Assembly (NCBI GenBank): GCA_017852615.1
Contig: JAFMKX010000012.1
Location: 1-26,028, forward strand
Reading direction: 5' to 3'
From: Pontimonas sp.
Lineage (GTDB): Bacteria > Actinomycetota > Actinomycetes > Actinomycetales > Microbacteriaceae
DNA length: 26,028 nt
In this document: piece by piece, positions 23,120 through 26,028 of the stretch
How the letters are laid out: each line of letters starts with the position of its first letter
How positions within the stretch are numbered: position 1 is the first letter of the stretch
Made by a program: the position numbers and the translations under genes
Notes under the pieces: model-generated
Seen by the model: only the letters and a program-made list of their open reading frames with translations
Told to the model about the DNA's origin: nothing
Databases searched by the model: none

Positions 23120-23548
23120 CTAGGGCAGGCGGTAGGAGGCTTTGCGATCGAGTGCTGCGTTCGCCGCGGCATCTGCGCGGGCGTTCTCTTCGCGCGGCAC
23201 CCATTCAAACGTGACGCGGGATCCCCCAATGAGTTCCCTGGCAGTAGCCGCAAGATCTTTCATATCGGGATGTTTGATTTTCCATCGACCCGACATTTGC
23301 TCCACCACGAGCTTGGAATCCAATTTCACCTGAATCACGGCGTCGGGGGAAATATCGTGGGCCATTTCGATCCCAGCAATCATGCCTCGGTATTCAGCGA
23401 CGTTATTAGAAGCATGTCCACACAGCACTCCGGCGGTGGCGAGCACGTTACCGGATTCCGGGTCGATGACGACCGCTCCCCCAGCAGCATCACCCGGATT
23501 TCCCCTGGAAGCACCATCTGCTTCGACGATCAGGCGCTCAAAACTCAC
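23120..23548 (-). CDS. rnhA: Ribonuclease HI
   Basis: It cuts the RNA strand of RNA-DNA hybrids. The 142-residue single domain has the four acidic active-site residues: Asp11 (EADGASRGNPG), Glu52 (NNVAEYRG), Asp77 (VKLDSKLVVEQMSG) and Asp126 (ENARADAAAN). The sequence is of the actinobacterial/archaeal-like type I class. In mycobacteria the related protein (Rv2228c) carries a fused phosphatase domain; here only the RNase H part is present. GTG start overlapping the upstream stop as GTGA, so it is coupled to the coiled-coil gene. Confidence 0.93.
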   Translation of the reverse strand: MSFERLIVEADGASRGNPGDAAGGAVVIDPESGNVLATAGVLCGHASNNVAEYRGMIAGIEMAHDISPDAVIQVKLDSKLVVEQMSGRWKIKHPDMKDLAATARELIGGSRVTFEWVPREENARADAAANAALDRKASYRLP

Positions 23549-24285
23549 AGTCCAGACTCCGCTGTGCGCACCAAGATGGCGTTGCTATCGGGACACAGGA
23601 TCACCGCGTCAGCCGGTGTTTGGCGAATATTGTGTATGTCGGATTCCGTCAGTTTCACGCCGCTAGCGCCAGAGACCCCAAAGCGCAGATGGGAAGCTCC
23701 CACCCCATAACGCTCGCGCTGGCGCTCATACAACTCGACCAAATCACGTGGTAACGAGGCAATCAGGGCCGCGCGGGCATCGGAGTGCACACGGATCTCT
23801 GAGTGAAGCGCTTCGCTGCGGCGAGCCTCTTCGTCTCGCGCCTCGAGCAGTGCGGCTTCGGCAGTGGCTAGCTCCGCATCGATGCCCGCCAGACCAGCTT
23901 CGGCGGCTTCCAGCTTTTCCATGATGGCCAATTCGATATCTTCCAAATTCGAGCGTCGGGTACGCAGGCTTTCCAGTTCATGTTCCAAACCCAGAGCATC
24001 CTTGGCCGAGGAGGTGTGCTCTAGTCGTTGCGAATCTTGGGCAATCCGGGCATCAACCAGGCTCACATCAGATTCCGCCCGAGCCAGCTCAGAGCGAATG
24101 CTTTCTAACTCGATAAAAGCATCGTGTCGGCGTCCCTTGATTTCGTCGATAGCCGCGTCCAGGGTGTCGAGATGAAGCGCTGCGGCCAACCCTTTCAGTG
24201 TGGTGTGGGCTCGCGCGAGGGCAAGATCGGTATCGGCCACATCCAGCAGCTTGGCTTGATCTTCGGGTGACGCTGATAATGCCAT
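23545..24285 (-). CDS. Coiled-coil protein of the C4-type zinc-ribbon family, ribbon degenerate
   Basis: The 246-residue protein has a long helical, charged coiled coil at about 15-155 (SELARAESDVSLVDARIAQ, KLEAAEAGLAGIDAELATAEAA), then LVELYERQRERYGVGASHLRFG and a short C-terminal module. In relatives such as the Rv2229c family that module carries two CxxC pairs; here the first reads S205-GA-S208 and the second C231-PD-S234, so three of four ligands are serine. The neighbouring residues (LTESD, ILVRT) are kept. ATG at 24285 overlaps the upstream stop by one base. Cellular role unknown; the position between a NIF3-like gene and rnhA is seen in other actinobacteria. Confidence 0.85.
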   Translation of the reverse strand: MALSASPEDQAKLLDVADTDLALARAHTTLKGLAAALHLDTLDAAIDEIKGRRHDAFIELESIRSELARAESDVSLVDARIAQDSQRLEHTSSAKDALGLEHELESLRTRRSNLEDIELAIMEKLEAAEAGLAGIDAELATAEAALLEARDEEARRSEALHSEIRVHSDARAALIASLPRDLVELYERQRERYGVGASHLRFGVSGASGVKLTESDIHNIRQTPADAVILCPDSNAILVRTAESGL

Positions 24286-25139
24286 TAGGTCTCCACTCTT
24301 TGCACCTGAAAAGTCCACGGATCGGTCGTGAGATCCCCCACCACCACATCGATTCCCAATCGCTCGCGCAATTCTTCGGCGGCTGCGTCCAACCACAACC
24401 ATTCAGCACCAAAGTGGGAAATATTGATCAGTGCGGGTCCTCCGCTCAGCGCTGCCTGTTCGAGCGCTTCACTGGCCGGGTGGTGACGAAGATCACTGGT
24501 GATGTAGACATCGCTGCCGGTGACCTCGGGGTGAGAGAGCAAGGAATCCCCTGCGCCAGCGCAGAGAGAAACCCGAGAGATTTCCCGTGCGGGATCGCCG
24601 GCCACCAGAGGGCCCACAGCAGTGTGGGGAAGAATCTCGCCCAGCGCGACAGCGAGTTCATACAGGCTCATTGGCTGTGCAAGAGTGCCCACTCGGCCTA
24701 ATCCATGACCCGGAGTAACGCCTGGAACCAGCGCCGTGTGATCGACGAGCCCCAGAGCATCGGCGAGATAAGCCGAGGTTCCCGTGGGGACAACATCAGC
24801 GTTGGTGTGAGCGGAAAAAAGCGCACAGCCACCTCGAATAAGTTGAGCGATCAGATGCCCCTTATAGGTGGCTTCGGACACGGTCGTTACACCGCGAAGC
24901 AACAGCGGGTGGTGGGCAATGATCAAATCGGCACCCTGCTCGAGAGCCTCATTCACGGTGGCCTCCACCGCATCTACCACTAGATGAATCGAGGTAATGC
25001 GAGCCCGGGGATCCCCCACGACTAAGCCAGGACTATCCCAGTCCTCAGCTCCAGCACTGGGCCAGAGCGCTTCGAGCTGCTCCAGCACGCGCTCTAGGGA
25101 CATTCCCGTAGTTGTGCTCGAATCTTTCTTAGGAGTCAT
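24285..25139 (-). CDS. NIF3-family (YqfO/YbgI) metal-binding protein
   Basis: A conserved protein of about 284 residues with a dinuclear metal site; sometimes annotated as GTP cyclohydrolase I type 2, but the biological reaction is unsettled. Visible ligands are the AHHPLLLRG histidines, HTNADVV and the C-terminal HFGAEWLWLD, matching the usual HHP / HTxxD / HxxxE pattern. AEDWDSPGLVVGD near the N-terminus is also typical. I chose the ATG at 25139, which overlaps the upstream gene by 11 bp; the ATG at 25103 (SLERVLEQLEALW) is a real alternative and neither has a good ribosome site. Co-transcribed with the zinc-ribbon-type gene (TAATG overlap). Confidence 0.9.
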   Translation of the reverse strand: MTPKKDSSTTTGMSLERVLEQLEALWPSAGAEDWDSPGLVVGDPRARITSIHLVVDAVEATVNEALEQGADLIIAHHPLLLRGVTTVSEATYKGHLIAQLIRGGCALFSAHTNADVVPTGTSAYLADALGLVDHTALVPGVTPGHGLGRVGTLAQPMSLYELAVALGEILPHTAVGPLVAGDPAREISRVSLCAGAGDSLLSHPEVTGSDVYITSDLRHHPASEALEQAALSGGPALINISHFGAEWLWLDAAAEELRERLGIDVVVGDLTTDPWTFQVQRVET

Positions 25140-26028
25140 GGGATGGTGACATCGAGTCTTTCGATGAGGAGGCAGTGGCACGCGTCACCAGTTCACCGAG
25201 GAGGCTCACCAGCGCTGCCAGGACAAAAGCGACAAGAACACCCGGTTGAGCGGGGCTGAGATCCATCAGACCAGCCTGCTCGCCCAGGGGAAATAGATAA
25301 CCCTGCCAGGAAAGCCACGGCACGGAAGAGCTCACAAGGCCCAGGCCTGCTCCCAGACCCAGAAGTGCGGCCAGGAGCGGCGCAAGCCTCACAGCTGGAG
25401 TGTGGTGATCGGTCCTGGAGGCGGAGAACAAGCTGGTGAACACCATGGTTCCCGCCCACGCCGCCACCACAACGCCCAGGGTGTAAACGAGATCAGGAAG
25501 CACGGATATCACGGAAAAGTCCGTAGCAATCAGCGCCGCGAGCACACCGGCGATGACAACGCCCAATGCAAGGCTGTGGTGTCGGGCCTGACCCGGAATG
25601 CCCACCAGTGATACTCCGGCGCCAGCCGAATGGAGAGCTAGGGCAGCAAGCCCCAGCAGCGGCAGCGCCAAGAATGCGAGAGCAGGCAGAGGGAACCACG
25701 AGGGCAAGTCCGAGACCACGGCACCCACCGGATCAGCCAAGAGAGACAGCCCCGTCAGTGGGGAACTATCAGCCCACCAGCTGACAAAAATTACTAATGC
25801 GCTCAGAGGCACCACGGATACCAGCGCGCTGATCAGCCCGGGAGCTCGAGAGGGGGAATCTGTGGCAGCCAGCTGTGAGTGATCTTCAGCCACCACACCG
25901 AGTAGGAGCAATAAGCCTGCGAGAAGGAAGGACGCTGCAGCTATCACGGGCATGTACTCGCCCTCCCAGCTCAGCGTCATCGACGTATCGAGCCCAGGAA
26001 GAGCAAGAACGATCAGGGCGAGGGAGCC
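25129..26028 (-). CDS. NCS1-like (cytosine/purine permease family) membrane protein, 5' end outside window
   Basis: The frame is open to the right edge (an ATG at 25980 is internal, with GSLALIVLALPGLDTS before it), so only the C-terminal 299 residues are seen. There are about eight strongly hydrophobic segments. SLLADPVGAVVSDLPSWFPLPALAFLALPLLGLAALALHSAGAG and LVYTLGVVVAAWAGTMVF resemble the central and late helices of NCS1 nucleobase permeases. The last 20 residues (TRATASSSKDSMSPSHDS) are a hydrophilic tail. Family assignment rests on remembered sequence patterns, not a search; substrate unknown. It overlaps the start of the NIF3-like gene by 11 bp. Confidence 0.55.
   Translation of the reverse strand, partial: GSLALIVLALPGLDTSMTLSWEGEYMPVIAAASFLLAGLLLLLGVVAEDHSQLAATDSPSRAPGLISALVSVVPLSALVIFVSWWADSSPLTGLSLLADPVGAVVSDLPSWFPLPALAFLALPLLGLAALALHSAGAGVSLVGIPGQARHHSLALGVVIAGVLAALIATDFSVISVLPDLVYTLGVVVAAWAGTMVFTSLFSASRTDHHTPAVRLAPLLAALLGLGAGLGLVSSSVPWLSWQGYLFPLGEQAGLMDLSPAQPGVLVAFVLAALVSLLGELVTRATASSSKDSMSPSHDS

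Noticed and set aside
22848..23123. 91-codon plus-strand open frame
   Set aside because: It lies on the reverse strand of rnpB, whose conserved cores and P1 pairing explain the sequence.
24286..24402. 39-residue N-terminal extension of the zinc-ribbon-type gene
   Set aside because: It overlaps the NIF3-like coding region; the TAATG junction at 24285 is the natural start.
1..26028. CRISPR array, insertion sequence, prophage, toxin-antitoxin or tRNA gene
   Set aside because: No repeated spacer pattern, transposase, integrase, phage or toxin-antitoxin protein, or tRNA-like sequence was noticed; gene content is core metabolism and translation.

Overview
The window reads as a compact, mostly minus-strand block of housekeeping and amino-acid biosynthesis genes from a high-G+C actinobacterium, most likely a small-genome member of Microbacteriaceae. 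The reasons are the gene order (lexA / LysM gene - his - infC-rpmI-rplT - rRNA methylase - pheST - arg - tyrS - rrn), the PriA-type HisA, the TCGAA(N6)TTCGA LexA operator, the actinobacterial rRNA leader motif, and the many GTG starts and 1-4 nt stop/start overlaps. I recall this order from the family; no database was searched. Only five genes lie on the plus strand: the ABC transporter trio, the DUF1844 gene and lexA.

Layout. Positions 1-399 hold the promoters and leader of a ribosomal RNA operon whose 16S gene would begin just outside the window. Next comes tyrS (-). A three-gene polar amino-acid ABC transporter (+, 1821-4292) sits between tyrS and the arginine cluster. The arginine genes argC-argJ-argB-argF-argG-argH (-, 4285-11033) are overlapping or tightly packed, without the argD and argR usually found between argB/argF and argF/argG. 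pheS-pheT and a SpoU-type RNA methylase follow upstream, then infC-rpmI-rplT with a terminator hairpin. Then come DUF1844 (+) and SseB-like (-) genes that converge, and hisC-hisB-hisH-priA (-). A 100-residue LysM membrane protein gene is divergent from lexA (+), and the shared control region contains strong LexA operators. rnpB (RNase P RNA, -) abuts lexA, followed by rnhA, a coiled-coil protein with a degenerate zinc ribbon, a NIF3-family protein, and the C-terminal part of an NCS1-like (cytosine/purine permease family) protein that runs off the right edge.

How the parts work together. ArgJ (acetyl recycling), ArgB (with the N-terminal extension of arginine-inhibited kinases), ArgC, ArgF, ArgG and ArgH cover every step from N-acetylglutamate to arginine except the aminotransferase. 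HisC/HisB/HisH/PriA are part of the histidine pathway. LexA and the LysM protein form an SOS switch resembling lexA-yneA (Bacillus), lexA-Rv2719c (Mycobacterium) and lexA-divS (Corynebacterium).

Most of the window is ordinary core genome; I see no mobile element, CRISPR array, phage or toxin-antitoxin system, and no wholly new system. The most notable signals are regulatory or evolutionary: a near-consensus promoter overlapped by a perfect LexA palindrome and followed by a long 5' stem-loop, a 10-bp perfect inverted repeat bracketing the distal rRNA promoter, a likely non-AUG (ATC/ATT) start for infC, loss of three of four zinc-binding cysteines in the zinc-ribbon protein, and the missing argD and argR.
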